In this document: positions 7,145 to 16,774 of the stretch, piece by piece | How the letters are laid out: each line of letters starts with the position of its first letter | Numbering within the stretch: the stretch's first letter is position 1 | Origin: RGIG5327 sp045612485 | Lineage (GTDB): Bacteria; Verrucomicrobiota; Lentisphaeria; Victivallales; UBA1829 | Direction: 5' to 3' | DNA length: 37,383 bases | Assembly (NCBI GenBank): GCA_045612485.1 | Contig: JAZKZE010000123.1 | Location: forward strand, 1 to 37,383 | Translations under genes and position numbers: made by a program | Notes under the pieces: model-generated | Databases searched by the model: none | Seen by the model: the letters and a program-made list of their open reading frames with translations, nothing else | Told to the model about the DNA's origin: nothing

Positions 7145-8539
7145 ATGATTTTTAAGTCTGTCCGGAAGAAATTTGATTTTCTTACAAACGATAAAGAATA
7201 TACTCTTTTTTCCAACAGAGATATTTTCCGTCTGATCATTCCTCTCTTTTTTGAACAACTACTGTTCATTCTTGTAGGAAGTGCCGATACGCTTATGGTC
7301 GCAGGATTGGGGGAAGCAAGTATTTCAGCTGTTTCCCTTGTGGATATGTTCAATAACTGCATCAACAGTGTTATTTTTGCCCTTGCTACCGGCGGAGCAG
7401 TCGTGGCATCCCAATATCTGGGGGCGGGAAACCTCACCAGAGCAAGGGAAAGTGCCAAACAGCTTATTGCCGTTGTTTTGTGTACCGGGTTGACCGTTCT
7501 TCTTTTCGGCGAAATCTTTCTGACCGATATCATCCGCATATTCTATAGAAATCTTGCAGAAGATGTGCATACAGCGGTATTGAGTTACTTCAGAATCACA
7601 CTTCTTGCCATCCCCTTTGTTGCGGTCTATGGCGGCTGTGCTGCTCTGTTCCGGGTGATGAACCGGACAAAGACAACCATGTTTCTTTCCCTTATCAGCA
7701 ATATTGTAAATGTTATCGGCAATGCGTTACTCATTTATCATTTCCGGATGGGGGTTGCCGGGGCTGCATACGCTACTTTATTTGCCCGTTTTATAGCTGT
7801 GGTATCTATTCTTTATCTGATCACTGACCATTCACAGACGATTTTCATAGATTTCAGAAAAGGCTTCCGGGTATCCTGGCAATTTGTTAAAAAAATTCTT
7901 TTTATCGGTATTCCCGGGGGTGTTGAAAACGGTGTATTCCAGTTCGGCAGAGTCCTTGTACTGGGCTTGATCGCCACTTTCGGAACACGGGAAATTGCGG
8001 CAAATGCCGTAGCCAATACTCTTGATATTTTCGGTTGCGTCTGCGGTACAGTTTTCAGTCTGGCGTCAATTACCGTTATCGGCAGGGCGGTGGGCGCAGG
8101 GAATGAAAATCAGATCAGATTTTATGTAAAAAAAATAATGGGATGGGCATATACCGGTCATATTCTGTGGAGTATCCTGATCCTTTCACTGACACCGCTT
8201 TTTCTGTCGTGTTTCAGCAAGATCGATGTGGAAACAAGGCAGCTGGCATTTTATCTTATATTGATCCACAACGGTCTGGGAATGCTTATGTGGCCGAGTT
8301 CTTTTGTCTTTCCCAATATCTTGCGTTCCATGAATGATGTCAGGGTCACGATGTTTATTTCCGTCGGTTCCATGCTGATCGTGAGAGTGGGGAGCAGTTA
8401 TCTCTTTGCCAGCTGGATCCATAGCGGTGTACTGGCAGTCTGGATCGCCATGATCCTGGACTGGACCGTGCGTATCACAGGCTTCTATCTGCGGTACAGA
8501 TCCAATGCCTGGCTCCGCCTTGCCCATGTAAAAAAGTGA
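7145..8539 (+). CDS. MATE-family efflux transporter
   Basis: This 464-residue inner-membrane protein has about 12 hydrophobic helices in two related halves, as in the multidrug and toxin extrusion family. The first half starts IPLFFEQLLFILVGSADTLM (36-55), a typical MATE TM1 pattern; VASQYLGAG and AGAAYATLFAR fit the conserved TM2-TM6 segments, and the second half opens with IGIPGGVENGVFQFGRVLVL. MATE proteins export cationic drugs, dyes or metabolites using Na+ or H+ gradients. It lies downstream of the VOC gene and probably formed an operon with it before rhuM was inserted. AAAGG precedes the ATG. The substrate is unknown. Confidence 0.9.
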   Translation: MIFKSVRKKFDFLTNDKEYTLFSNRDIFRLIIPLFFEQLLFILVGSADTLMVAGLGEASISAVSLVDMFNNCINSVIFALATGGAVVASQYLGAGNLTRARESAKQLIAVVLCTGLTVLLFGEIFLTDIIRIFYRNLAEDVHTAVLSYFRITLLAIPFVAVYGGCAALFRVMNRTKTTMFLSLISNIVNVIGNALLIYHFRMGVAGAAYATLFARFIAVVSILYLITDHSQTIFIDFRKGFRVSWQFVKKILFIGIPGGVENGVFQFGRVLVLGLIATFGTREIAANAVANTLDIFGCVCGTVFSLASITVIGRAVGAGNENQIRFYVKKIMGWAYTGHILWSILILSLTPLFLSCFSKIDVETRQLAFYLILIHNGLGMLMWPSSFVFPNILRSMNDVRVTMFISVGSMLIVRVGSSYLFASWIHSGVLAVWIAMILDWTVRITGFYLRYRSNAWLRLAHVKK

Positions 8540-8605
8540 ATGACCGTTCTTCAGATTTTTCCCGGTTCTTTTGCGAAAAAGATTGAATTTATATTCTCTT
8601 TTTCC

Positions 8606-8633
8606 TTGCAAAAAATCTGTTTCATGGTATCTT
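8606..8633 (+). promoter_or_regulatory. Promoter of the mutarotase/ABC operon
   Basis: TTGCAA (8606-8611), a 16-base spacer and TATCTT (8628-8633) repeat the arrangement seen upstream of 2378. The leader to the ATG at 8692 is about 50 bases. A second AT-rich -10-like TATATT lies slightly downstream. Confidence 0.5.
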
Positions 8634-8691
8634 TATGTAATATTATATTAATGAGTTGGATTTTCAAACTGTATCACAAAAGGAGAAAAAA

Positions 8692-9579
8692 ATGGACAAA
8701 AATGCTGTTACAGCCGAACTCAATGATAAATTTGCCACCCAGGGAATCATTTTCGGAATTTGGGAAAGAGGGGATCTGCCTGCTGCTTTCATCAAAAATG
8801 AATACTGCTCCGGCATTGTCACAACCTACGGTGCCCACGTTATTTCCTACATTCCAGAAGGCGGCGAGGATGTAATGATGATGTCCAAAGAAAGTAAATT
8901 CGCCCCCAGCGGCATCCGCGGCGGTGTACCCATCTGCTGGCCCTGGTTCGGTTCCCTGCGTGAACCCGGTCACGGAGTTGCCCGTCTCCAGTACTGGGAT
9001 GTAGTCAGCACAAAGCGGGAAGATGACGGTTCCGATACCATCGAATTCAAACACTATGAAGGAGCCCCCTACGATCTGGAAGCAAAATTTGTGGTCAATT
9101 TCGGCAAGAGTCTTTCCATGCGTCTTTATACCACAAACAAGAGCGGTGCCCCGGAAGAATTTTCCGAAGCCTTGCACACCTACTTCAAAGTGGGTGAATC
9201 TTCCAAAATCACCCTTTCCGGTTTCAAAGGACAGCGTTATCTGGATGCAGTCGGCGGCAAGATGATCCCCAACTGCCTTACAGAAACGGATGAATTCATG
9301 ATCACATCCGAAGTGGACTATGTGTATGACACAGAAAATACCGTTGTCATCACCGACCCTGTGATGAAAAGAAAGATCCGCATTGAAAAAGAAGGCAGCA
9401 AAACCACTGTTCTCTGGAATCCCTGGATCGACAAAGCCAGAGCCATGTCCGCCTTCGGTGATGAAGAATATCACGATATGGTCTGTGTGGAAGCTGCCAA
9501 CGCAAGAAACAACTCTCTCACCCTTGCCGATGGCGAAACCCATTGTCTGGGACAGATCATCACGGTAGAAAAATTCTGA
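8692..9579 (+). CDS. D-hexose-6-phosphate mutarotase (YeaD-like aldose 1-epimerase)
   Basis: This 295-residue cytoplasmic protein has the galactose-mutarotase beta-supersandwich fold of the YeaD family, which interconverts alpha and beta anomers of hexose 6-phosphates. Visible family motifs are GGVPICWPWFG (77-87), HGVAR (94-98), LHTYFKVG with the candidate catalytic His162, and VCVEAANA with the candidate catalytic Glu267. The frame is open further upstream, but AGGAG at 8681-8685 sits six bases before the ATG at 8692, which sets the start. The ABC transporter ATPase begins 23 bases after the stop, so the four genes probably form one operon, which hints that the transporter carries a sugar or sugar phosphate. 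Confidence 0.88.
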   Translation: MDKNAVTAELNDKFATQGIIFGIWERGDLPAAFIKNEYCSGIVTTYGAHVISYIPEGGEDVMMMSKESKFAPSGIRGGVPICWPWFGSLREPGHGVARLQYWDVVSTKREDDGSDTIEFKHYEGAPYDLEAKFVVNFGKSLSMRLYTTNKSGAPEEFSEALHTYFKVGESSKITLSGFKGQRYLDAVGGKMIPNCLTETDEFMITSEVDYVYDTENTVVITDPVMKRKIRIEKEGSKTTVLWNPWIDKARAMSAFGDEEYHDMVCVEAANARNNSLTLADGETHCLGQIITVEKF

Positions 9580-9602
9580 TCTTCTGACGGAAAGGGAAAA
9601 AA

Positions 9603-10679
9603 ATGGCATCCTCTGTAAAAATTGCGGGAATTTCCAAAGCCTATACAAAAGATGTTCCGGTTCTTCAACCGCTGGATCTGGAAGTGAAAAAAGGGGAACT
9701 CTTTTTTCTTCTGGGGCCCTCCGGCTGCGGAAAATCCACTCTTTTACGGATTATTGCCGGTTTAGTCACTCCGGATGCAGGCAATATCTTTTTCGATGGG
9801 GAGGATGTAACACTTCTCCCCCCGGAAAAACGCCGTGCCGCCATGGTATTCCAGAATTACGCCCTGTGGCCCCATATGACGGTTTTTGAAAATGTGGCAT
9901 TCGGACCAAAAACTGCGGGGATGAGCAATTCTCTTGTAAAACAACGGGTCAATGAAGCTCTGGAACTTGTGCGTATGAGTGAATATGCCTCCCGCCGTCC
10001 CCCTTCCCTTTCCGGAGGACAGCAGCAGAGGGTGGCTCTTGCCCGTGCCATTGCAGTGGATCCGAAAGTATTGCTTCTGGATGAGCCGCTTTCCAATCTG
10101 GATGCAAAGCTGCGCGATGAGATGCGTCTGGAAATAAAAAGAGTATGCAAAGAGCGTTCCCTTACCGCTATTTATGTCACCCATGACCGCAGAGAGGCTC
10201 TGGGGATGGGCGACAGGATCGCCCTTCTGGAAGGGGGCAGGATCCGGCAGCTGGATACGCCGGTAAATCTTTACAAAAAACCCTCAAGCAGTTTTGCCGC
10301 CTCCTTCCTGGGGAATGTAAACTTCTTGAAAGGGCATATTGCCGGAAAAGAAAATGATTTATGGAAACTGGAGACCAATGCGGGTATTTTCTATTCCTCC
10401 AATCCCCTTCCCGGCAACAGAACAAATGATCCGTCAGGGGAATATACTTTCCTTATCCGGCCGGAGCATATTATGGTGGAAGGCACAAAAAATACGCCCA
10501 ATATATTCAAAGCAAAATATGAATCCGGAACATTTCTGGGAGAAAGAAGTGAGATGACTTTCCTTGCAGAGAATAATACAATCATTGAAGTAAGTGAAGA
10601 CTCCTCCGAAATACGGGAAACCGGCAAAGAGTACACCCTTTCTGTTCTCCCGTCCAATGTAGTCATTCTGGAGGATTGA
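9603..10679 (+). CDS. ABC transporter ATP-binding protein (Fbp/Pot/Afu type)
   Basis: This 358-residue ATPase of an ABC importer has Walker A GPSGCGKST (38-46), Q-loop Gln84, signature LSGGQQQR (136-143), Walker B VLLLDEP (156-162), D-loop SNLDAK and H-loop His194. A C-terminal TOBE domain (about 230-358) is typical of the MOI/CUT1/FeT group that takes up iron, polyamines, sulfate or sugars. It lies in an operon after the mutarotase and before the binding protein; the ribosome site of the next gene (GGAGG) lies in its last codons. The family is often annotated as iron(III) transport, but relatives such as AfuC energise hexose-phosphate uptake, so the substrate is left open. Confidence 0.92.
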   Translation: MASSVKIAGISKAYTKDVPVLQPLDLEVKKGELFFLLGPSGCGKSTLLRIIAGLVTPDAGNIFFDGEDVTLLPPEKRRAAMVFQNYALWPHMTVFENVAFGPKTAGMSNSLVKQRVNEALELVRMSEYASRRPPSLSGGQQQRVALARAIAVDPKVLLLDEPLSNLDAKLRDEMRLEIKRVCKERSLTAIYVTHDRREALGMGDRIALLEGGRIRQLDTPVNLYKKPSSSFAASFLGNVNFLKGHIAGKENDLWKLETNAGIFYSSNPLPGNRTNDPSGEYTFLIRPEHIMVEGTKNTPNIFKAKYESGTFLGERSEMTFLAENNTIIEVSEDSSEIRETGKEYTLSVLPSNVVILED

Positions 10680-10682
10680 TCC

Positions 10683-12320
10683 ATGAAAACAAGGATCGTT
10701 CTTGCGCTGCTGCTTATCGGATTTGTAGGGATCCTTCCTTTTATTTTCCGGAAAGATTCACTTGCTTCGGTGACAGATGATTCGGCAGATGTGCTTGTGA
10801 TTATCTCCCCACACAGCGAACCCATGAAATATGAGTTTGAACAGGGCTTCCGTAAATATTACAGAAAAAGATTTAAAAAGGATGTCAGGATCGATTTCCG
10901 CGCTCCCGGCGGAACATCCGATATCGTGCGGTATATCCATGACCGTTACACTGCACAATTTAAAATGTACTGGGAGGCAGACAAAAATAATCCCCCCTGG
11001 GATGATGTGATCGCCTCAGCTTTCAATGATCCCAATATTCTGAAAGATCCTGCCGCACCGGAAAAAGCGATCTTTGCCAGAAAAAAATTTCTTGCTTCCA
11101 ATGTGGGGATCGGTATAGACCTTTTTGCAGGAGGCGGAACCTTTGAACACGCAAGGAACGCTTCTTACGGTTACTCAGTGGATGGCGGTTTACAGAAACG
11201 CCATCCGGAATATTTCAAAGAGGATATGATCCCCTGTTTTTTTGCCGGTGAATATATTTACGATCCGCAAGGCAGATATTACGGCGTGACCCTCTCCTCT
11301 TTCGGCATCTGCTGCAATTATGACCGTTTGAAAGAACTTTCCGCCGGAAGAAAAAATTTCAGAGATCCGGAACGATGGGCGGATCTTGCCTATCCCTGCT
11401 ATTACAACACCCTTGCCGCAGCAGATCCTACCAAATCCGGTTCGGCAAATAAATCCTATGAGATCATCGTCCAGCAGGCGATGCATGAAGTCATCCCGGA
11501 AAAGGATAAAAAGAATCCTTCCGTTGAACAGATGAACAGAGCCTGGGCAAACGGCATCAACCGGGTGAAACGCCTTATGGCAAATACAAGAACCATTACC
11601 GACAGTGCCGGAAGTGTCACAAGGGAAGTGGCAAGTGGCAACGCCGCCGCAGGAACAGCCATCGACTTTTACGGTCTCACGGAAAAAGAGTGGAACGCTG
11701 TCCGGATCGGGACTCCCGTGGTGGAATATATCCCGCCCAAAGGCGGTACCTGTATCGGCTCCGATCCAGTCCAGCTTCTCCGGGGCGCCCCACACAGACA
11801 GGCGGCAGAAGCATTTCTCGACTTCATCATTGGTCCGGAGGGGCAGAAATTGCTCTGTTTCAAAAAAGGCGTGGAAGGAGGCCCGGAAAAATATACTTTG
11901 CGTCACTCGCCTGTAAGAAAGGATCTTTACAGCAAAAAGTATTATTCAATGCGTACCGATCCGGATTATTTCCCTTATGAAGCGGCTGCACTTTCCTTTA
12001 CTTACAATGGAAAATGGACGGGCAGGTATTTCAGTCTGATCCGTGTTCTCATCCGGTGTATTGCCCTGGATGTACGGGATGAATTGAAAGAAGCCTGGGG
12101 GGCGATCATTGCTGCGGGCGGTCCGGAAAAAGTTCCCCTTGCCATGAAGGAATTTGAAAAGCTCCCCTTTAACTATGCAGAAGCCTCCCTTGCAGCAAAA
12201 AAATTACGGAAAAGCAAAAATAATTCCGCTCTGGATATAGCCGCAACTACAAGAAAATGGAGCGATTTTGCAAGAGAACAGTATAAAAAAGCCACCCGTC
12301 TTGCAAAGGAGGGAAAATAA
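10683..12320 (+). CDS. ABC transporter substrate-binding protein
   Basis: This is a 545-residue exported solute-binding protein. An N-terminal hydrophobic segment (3-22, RIVLALLLIGFVGILPFIF) acts as signal peptide or anchor; there is no lipobox Cys. The mature part begins VLVIISPHSEPMKYEFEQGFRKYY, which is the first strand and helix of type II periplasmic binding proteins related to FbpA and AfuA; YYGVTLSSFGICCNYDRL and GTAIDFYG fit the hinge and inner lobe, and EAFLDFIIGPEGQKLL is the family's typical late helix. It is about 200 residues longer than classical FbpA, with an Ala/Lys-rich C-terminal helical extension. It sits between the ATPase (three bases upstream) and the permease. The substrate cannot be read from the sequence. 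Confidence 0.85.
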   Translation: MKTRIVLALLLIGFVGILPFIFRKDSLASVTDDSADVLVIISPHSEPMKYEFEQGFRKYYRKRFKKDVRIDFRAPGGTSDIVRYIHDRYTAQFKMYWEADKNNPPWDDVIASAFNDPNILKDPAAPEKAIFARKKFLASNVGIGIDLFAGGGTFEHARNASYGYSVDGGLQKRHPEYFKEDMIPCFFAGEYIYDPQGRYYGVTLSSFGICCNYDRLKELSAGRKNFRDPERWADLAYPCYYNTLAAADPTKSGSANKSYEIIVQQAMHEVIPEKDKKNPSVEQMNRAWANGINRVKRLMANTRTITDSAGSVTREVASGNAAAGTAIDFYGLTEKEWNAVRIGTPVVEYIPPKGGTCIGSDPVQLLRGAPHRQAAEAFLDFIIGPEGQKLLCFKKGVEGGPEKYTLRHSPVRKDLYSKKYYSMRTDPDYFPYEAAALSFTYNGKWTGRYFSLIRVLIRCIALDVRDELKEAWGAIIAAGGPEKVPLAMKEFEKLPFNYAEASLAAKKLRKSKNNSALDIAATTRKWSDFAREQYKKATRLAKEGK

Positions 12321-12321
12321 A

Positions 12322-13992
12322 ATGTTTACAAAAATTTTGAAATATATCCTCATTGTTTCCCTGCTTCTCTTCTTTGCCGTATTTCTTTTTCTTCCCGTTT
12401 ATACGGTCGTGGAACAGGGATGCAAACTCTCTCTTTTTCAGGAGATCTTCCGCAATGCACTTTATTTACAGGGGTTGTTCAATTCCCTGTGTATTGCAAT
12501 AACAACAACTTTCCTCGTTCTTCTCATTACCCTCCCCCTGGCTCTCTTTTTTGACCGGTATGATTTTCCCGGCAAAAATCTTTGCGGGATCTCCGTCATG
12601 CTCCCCATGATCCTGCCCCCCTTTGTAGGGGCATTGGGATTCCAGCAGATTTTGGGACATTACGGAATCATCAATACCCTTCTTGTGAAAGCAGGATTTT
12701 CCCCCGTTGATTTTCTGGGGGGAAGCGGTTGTTTCTGGTCGGTGTGTGTGATCGAAGCATTGCACTTATATCCCATCATGTATCTCAATCTTGTCACCTC
12801 TCTGGGCAATATCGATCCCGCCCTCACGGAAGCAGCCAAAAATCTCGGTGCAGGCAAATGGACGATTTTAAGAAAGGTGATTTTTCCGCTTCTGAAGCCG
12901 GGACTCCTTGCAGGGGGAAGTCTGGTACTCATCTGGAGTTTCACGGAACTGGGTACGCCACTCATGTTCGGTCTCACCCGTACAACAGCAGTACAAGTAT
13001 TCAACGGGATCAATGAGATCGGAACCAACCCCCTCCCCTATACTCTTGTCCTTGTTATGCTGGCTTCTTCGCTGCTTCTTTATCTTCTTTCCCGTTTTTT
13101 TCTCCGTTCCGACCGTAATGGCGTAACGGTAAAGGGAAGTATGGGAAGTTCTGCGGCAAAGGCAAAAGGTCTTGCCGCTTTTGCCGCACCGGGAGCATTT
13201 CTTATTGTCACCTTTATGGCGGTAGCCCCCCATATAGCCCTTGTCCTTACAGCCTTCACCCGCTCCTGGTATAAAACCATTCTTCCGGAACACTTTACAC
13301 TCATGCACTTTGAGAATGCACTTTCCCACAAAGTAGTCATTCCTTCCATCATCAACAGTCTGAAATATTCCTCCCTTGCCATGATCCTCGCTCTTGTCGT
13401 GGGAACACTTATAGCAGTGATCGTGGTACGCTGGAAGTTCAAAGGAGCTTTTATTCTTGATTTGCTTGCCATGACCCCCCTTGCGGTTCCGGGCATCGTC
13501 ATTGCCTTCGGTTTTCTGGGAATGAGTGTCAAATATTCCTGGGCAAATGATCTTTTCAATCCGGTGGATAACCCCCTTCTTCTTCTGGCGGCGGCGTATG
13601 CTGTAAGAAGACTGCCCTATGTGGTAAGAAGTGTAGCCTCCGGTCTGGAACAGACTCCGGAGGAGCTGGAAAATGCGGCACGCAATCTGGGCAGCACTCC
13701 GGCAGGAGCTTTTATGAAGATCACATTGCCCCTTATCACTGCCAACTTGCTTGTTGGGGCCCTTTTCGCCTTCAGCTTTTCCATGCTGGAGGTATCTGAT
13801 TCCCTCATTCTTGCCCAGAAGGCAGAATTTTATCCCATTACAAAGGCATTGCTGGAACTTTCCCTTATTCTGGGTTCAGGCCCTGTTACCGCCTGTGCTT
13901 TCGGGGTATGGACCATGGCGTTTATGGCAGCAACACTGGGAGCGGCGGCAATATTGCTGGGGAAAAAGATCGGTTCGATTTTCCGGCTGTAA
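12322..13992 (+). CDS. ABC transporter permease, two fused permease domains (FbpB/AfuB type)
   Basis: This is a 556-residue inner-membrane protein made of two binding-protein-dependent permease domains in tandem. Each half ends in the cytoplasmic coupling loop that docks on the ATPase: EAAKNLGAGKWTILRKVIFP (170-189) and ENAARNLGSTPAGAFMKITL (450-469). About 12 transmembrane helices are expected. A single fused permease is characteristic of FbpB and AfuB, so one copy replaces the usual heterodimer. The frame is open for 18 codons upstream, overlapping the binding-protein gene, but a strong AAAGGAGGG site just before the ATG at 12322 sets the start. It is the last gene of the operon; a hairpin lies about 175 bases downstream. 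Confidence 0.9.
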   Translation: MFTKILKYILIVSLLLFFAVFLFLPVYTVVEQGCKLSLFQEIFRNALYLQGLFNSLCIAITTTFLVLLITLPLALFFDRYDFPGKNLCGISVMLPMILPPFVGALGFQQILGHYGIINTLLVKAGFSPVDFLGGSGCFWSVCVIEALHLYPIMYLNLVTSLGNIDPALTEAAKNLGAGKWTILRKVIFPLLKPGLLAGGSLVLIWSFTELGTPLMFGLTRTTAVQVFNGINEIGTNPLPYTLVLVMLASSLLLYLLSRFFLRSDRNGVTVKGSMGSSAAKAKGLAAFAAPGAFLIVTFMAVAPHIALVLTAFTRSWYKTILPEHFTLMHFENALSHKVVIPSIINSLKYSSLAMILALVVGTLIAVIVVRWKFKGAFILDLLAMTPLAVPGIVIAFGFLGMSVKYSWANDLFNPVDNPLLLLAAAYAVRRLPYVVRSVASGLEQTPEELENAARNLGSTPAGAFMKITLPLITANLLVGALFAFSFSMLEVSDSLILAQKAEFYPITKALLELSLILGSGPVTACAFGVWTMAFMAATLGAAAILLGKKIGSIFRL

Positions 13993-14107
13993 ACTATATG
14001 ATGCCGTACAGGATAACCACCGGGTATTCCGTATGACCTGCTTTTATTTACCGGCACAAAAAGAGATACATTCTTAATACAAACCTTTATCACACAAAAA
14101 CAGAAAA

Positions 14108-14138
14108 GGGGCTTCTGCATATATTTTGCAGAAGCCCC
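14108..14138 (-). terminator. Terminator of the symporter gene (minus strand)
   Basis: A perfect 12-bp stem pairs GGGGCTTCTGCA (14108-14119) with TGCAGAAGCCCC (14127-14138). A-rich bases to its left give a T-rich tract on the minus strand, so it ends transcription coming from the symporter gene. Confidence 0.85.
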
Positions 14139-14167
14139 GTATCCTGCTTCAGAAAAATTTTTCTGCT

Positions 14168-14207
14168 GTCCGGAAGGATGAAAAATCCCTCCGGACATAA
14201 TTTTTTT
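14168..14207 (+). terminator. Terminator of the ABC transporter operon
   Basis: GTCCGGAAGGAT (14168-14179) pairs with ATCCCTCCGGAC (14185-14196), with one G-T wobble and a GAAAA loop. Seven T residues follow at 14201-14207 after a four-base gap. The T run overlaps the stop codon of the convergent symporter gene. Confidence 0.6.
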
Positions 14208-15774
14208 ATCCCAGGATCTTCTGGAAAAGTCCTGCGGCATAACAGAGGATCATACAGATCAGTACAGGAGCAATAAAACGGATAAAGAATGACCAGAAAG
14301 CCATGGGAGTTTTCAGGAACATTCTGTGTTTTTGCTGTTCCAGTTCCAGCTGTTCCATTTTTATTCCCTTGTAGATCTCTTTGGAAACATTTTTCACTCC
14401 CCAGCTCCAACCGGCAAAAATAGCAAGAGCCAACCCGTTCATGGGCAGGATCCAGCTGGAACAGTAGAAGTCCACATCATCAAAGAAAGAACTTTTCACT
14501 GTATCAAAGATCGCCTTGATGATCTTCTGCAATGTGGGGAATGCTTCGTAAGAAACGATACTGTAGGAAATAACCGTCATAAGAGCACCGGTAAGGATGG
14601 TGGAAAGCACCACTGCCACACGGCGTTTCATCTTCCACTGGTGAATGAAGGAGGCGGATACGGTTTCCAGAAGACTGATCCCGCTGGTAAAGGCGGCAAT
14701 AAACATCAGGAGGAAAAAGAGTCCGCTCCAGAGCCAGCCCAGATGTCCGGGAATGGCATTAAATGTCACAGGCAGGATATTGAAGATAAGCCCGGGCCCT
14801 GCGGCAGGATTCATCCCCATGGCGAATACGGCGGGGAAAATAGCAAGCCCTGCAAGAAGGGCTACTGTGGTATCCAGCACAGCCACATAACAGGCAGATT
14901 TTACAATATCCCGGTTTTTCGGCAGATAACTGCCATAAACAATAAGGATCGCCATACCAAGACTCAAAGAATAAAAAGCGTGTCCCAATGCCTCCAGCAC
15001 CCCTTTTGCAGAAATATTGCTGAAACGGGGCATGAGATAAAAATCCAGTCCTTTCATGGCTCCGGGAAGTGTAAGGGCGCGGATCACAAGAATAAGAATG
15101 ATCCCCAGCATAACAGGCATCACAAGTTTGGAAACCCCTTCAATACCCTTCTTCACCCCGAACCAGCATACCACACAACAGGCAACGATAAAAAGCCCGC
15201 CCATTGAGGCGGATAAAGCACCGTTGGAGGCTACTTTCCCGAAAACTGCCTCAGCTTCTGTTGTCGCTTTGAATACAAGAGCATTGGAAAAGGCAAGATA
15301 GGTATAATAAATAAGCCAGCCGCCGATAATGGCATAATAGGACAGGATCACACCGGCAACAAACACATTGGAAAATCCGATAACCCCCCAGCCCCAGGCA
15401 AGCATAAATGCGGAAATGACAAGTACAACCACCCCCAGTTCCCAGGAATAGTTCATCATAAGCATCGTAGCAAGCCCCAGCCCGTAACCGCCGAAGATTT
15501 TCGGGATCATGGATTTTTTCGGAGCCAGTTTCTTCAAAGCCCCGATGGCGTCACTGCGGGCGGCACGCCCGACAGATAATTCGCCGATCATGCAGGGAAG
15601 CCCTACAAAAAGAATACACAATACATAAATAAGGACAAATGCCCCTCCCCCGTTCAATCCCGTTATATAGGGAAATTTCCAGATATTGCCAAGTCCGATG
15701 GCAGAACCTGCCGCCGCCATAACAAAGCCGAAACGGCTGCCCCAATGTTCACTGTGCTGATTTTCGTTACTCAT
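14206..15774 (-). CDS. Sodium-dependent symporter, NSS/SNF family
   Basis: This 522-residue inner-membrane transporter has about 12 helices. HWGSRFGFVMAAAGSAIGLG runs into GNIWKFPY (29-36), the NSS TM1 signature that binds Na+ and substrate; NGGGAFVLIY and IGELSVGR continue the conserved TM2 region, and SLSLGMAILIVYGSYLP fits TM6-TM7. The family imports amino acids and related amines with Na+, using the LeuT fold. The segment between the last helices carries a charged loop (KEIYKGIKMEQLELEQQKHR). It lies 46 bases after prmA on the same strand and is probably co-transcribed with it. Two hairpins follow the stop. The substrate is unknown. Confidence 0.93.
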   Translation of the reverse strand: MSNENQHSEHWGSRFGFVMAAAGSAIGLGNIWKFPYITGLNGGGAFVLIYVLCILFVGLPCMIGELSVGRAARSDAIGALKKLAPKKSMIPKIFGGYGLGLATMLMMNYSWELGVVVLVISAFMLAWGWGVIGFSNVFVAGVILSYYAIIGGWLIYYTYLAFSNALVFKATTEAEAVFGKVASNGALSASMGGLFIVACCVVCWFGVKKGIEGVSKLVMPVMLGIILILVIRALTLPGAMKGLDFYLMPRFSNISAKGVLEALGHAFYSLSLGMAILIVYGSYLPKNRDIVKSACYVAVLDTTVALLAGLAIFPAVFAMGMNPAAGPGLIFNILPVTFNAIPGHLGWLWSGLFFLLMFIAAFTSGISLLETVSASFIHQWKMKRRVAVVLSTILTGALMTVISYSIVSYEAFPTLQKIIKAIFDTVKSSFFDDVDFYCSSWILPMNGLALAIFAGWSWGVKNVSKEIYKGIKMEQLELEQQKHRMFLKTPMAFWSFFIRFIAPVLICMILCYAAGLFQKILG

Positions 15775-15820
15775 AAAACTCCTTTTTTATATCACTTGCA
15801 ACAAATAAAATCCCGTCTAT

Positions 15821-16732
15821 TCATTTTTTTATACGGAATGCTCCGCCCCGCCATTCTTTCTCCTGGAAGGAGTAAAGCTGGGTGCATTTACCGGTGCTTT
15901 CAAATTCTGCACGCACTTTTTCATATTCCGTATGAAGAATTCCGGCAAGAATCAATACTCCGCCATCAAGGCAGCAGGAAAGAAGTTTTTCCTTCCCCTG
16001 GATCAATGCACTGGAAAGAATATTTGCCACAACGATCTCATACTGCGTATCTGCGGAAAATTCCATAAGGGAACAGGCCTTTACAGAATATTTACCGGCA
16101 GGAACATTGTTTACAAAAGCATTTTCCATTGCCACTTCAATAGTATCCGGATCAATATCAAAGGCATCGGCTTTTGCCGCACCAAGTTTGCTTGCAGCAA
16201 TAAAAAGAATCCCGGAACCGCTTCCGGCATCCAGCATTTTAAAATTGACATTGCCCTTTTCAACAAGTTCCTGTGAAAATTTATCAATGGCGGAAAGACA
16301 GAATTTGGTGGTGGCATGCTGTCCTGTTCCGAAACTCATACCCGGATCAAGAGTGATGAGGATCTGACCTTCGGCGGGCTTGAAATCACTCCAGGAGGGA
16401 GCAATGGCAAGACGGGGGGAGATGACCATGGGTTTAAAATGGATCTTCCAGGATTCCGCCCAGTCTTCTTTTTTCACTTCGCCCAGTTCAAAATCATCAA
16501 TAATGACCCCGAACTCCTTATAGGAGGAAGCATTTTCCTCAAGAAAACGTTTTGCTTCTTCCGCTTCTTCCGGACTCATAAAATAGAGAGTATGGCGGAT
16601 CTTTCCGCTTTCCTCATCTTTCCATGAGCTGAAGTCGTATCCCAAAGCGGACAATAATTCCGGGGCAGCCTCTCTGCATCCGGAATGATCCGCAAGCGAA
16701 CAACAGTAGATGATCTCTTCGATCTTTGTCAT
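15821..16732 (-). CDS. prmA: Ribosomal protein L11 methyltransferase
   Basis: This 303-residue SAM-dependent enzyme methylates lysines and the N-terminus of ribosomal protein L11. Family markers are EDWAESWKIHFKP (89-101), the substrate-loop motif DPGMSFGTGQHATT (129-142), the SAM-binding motif MLDAGSGSGILFIAA (166-180; Ser replaces the usual Cys in GCGSG), ADAFDIDP for motif II, and VVANIL (234-239) in place of the N-P-P-F type motif. The N-terminal 90 residues form the L11-recognition domain. Length matches the usual 290-310. It is first in a two-gene operon with the NSS symporter. A TTGAAA/TAAATT promoter lies about 45-70 bases upstream. Confidence 0.92.
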   Translation of the reverse strand: MTKIEEIIYCCSLADHSGCREAAPELLSALGYDFSSWKDEESGKIRHTLYFMSPEEAEEAKRFLEENASSYKEFGVIIDDFELGEVKKEDWAESWKIHFKPMVISPRLAIAPSWSDFKPAEGQILITLDPGMSFGTGQHATTKFCLSAIDKFSQELVEKGNVNFKMLDAGSGSGILFIAASKLGAAKADAFDIDPDTIEVAMENAFVNNVPAGKYSVKACSLMEFSADTQYEIVVANILSSALIQGKEKLLSCCLDGGVLILAGILHTEYEKVRAEFESTGKCTQLYSFQEKEWRGGAFRIKK

Positions 16733-16774
16733 CTTTACCTCTCTTTCATATATAATAAAAAGGAATATCCTATA

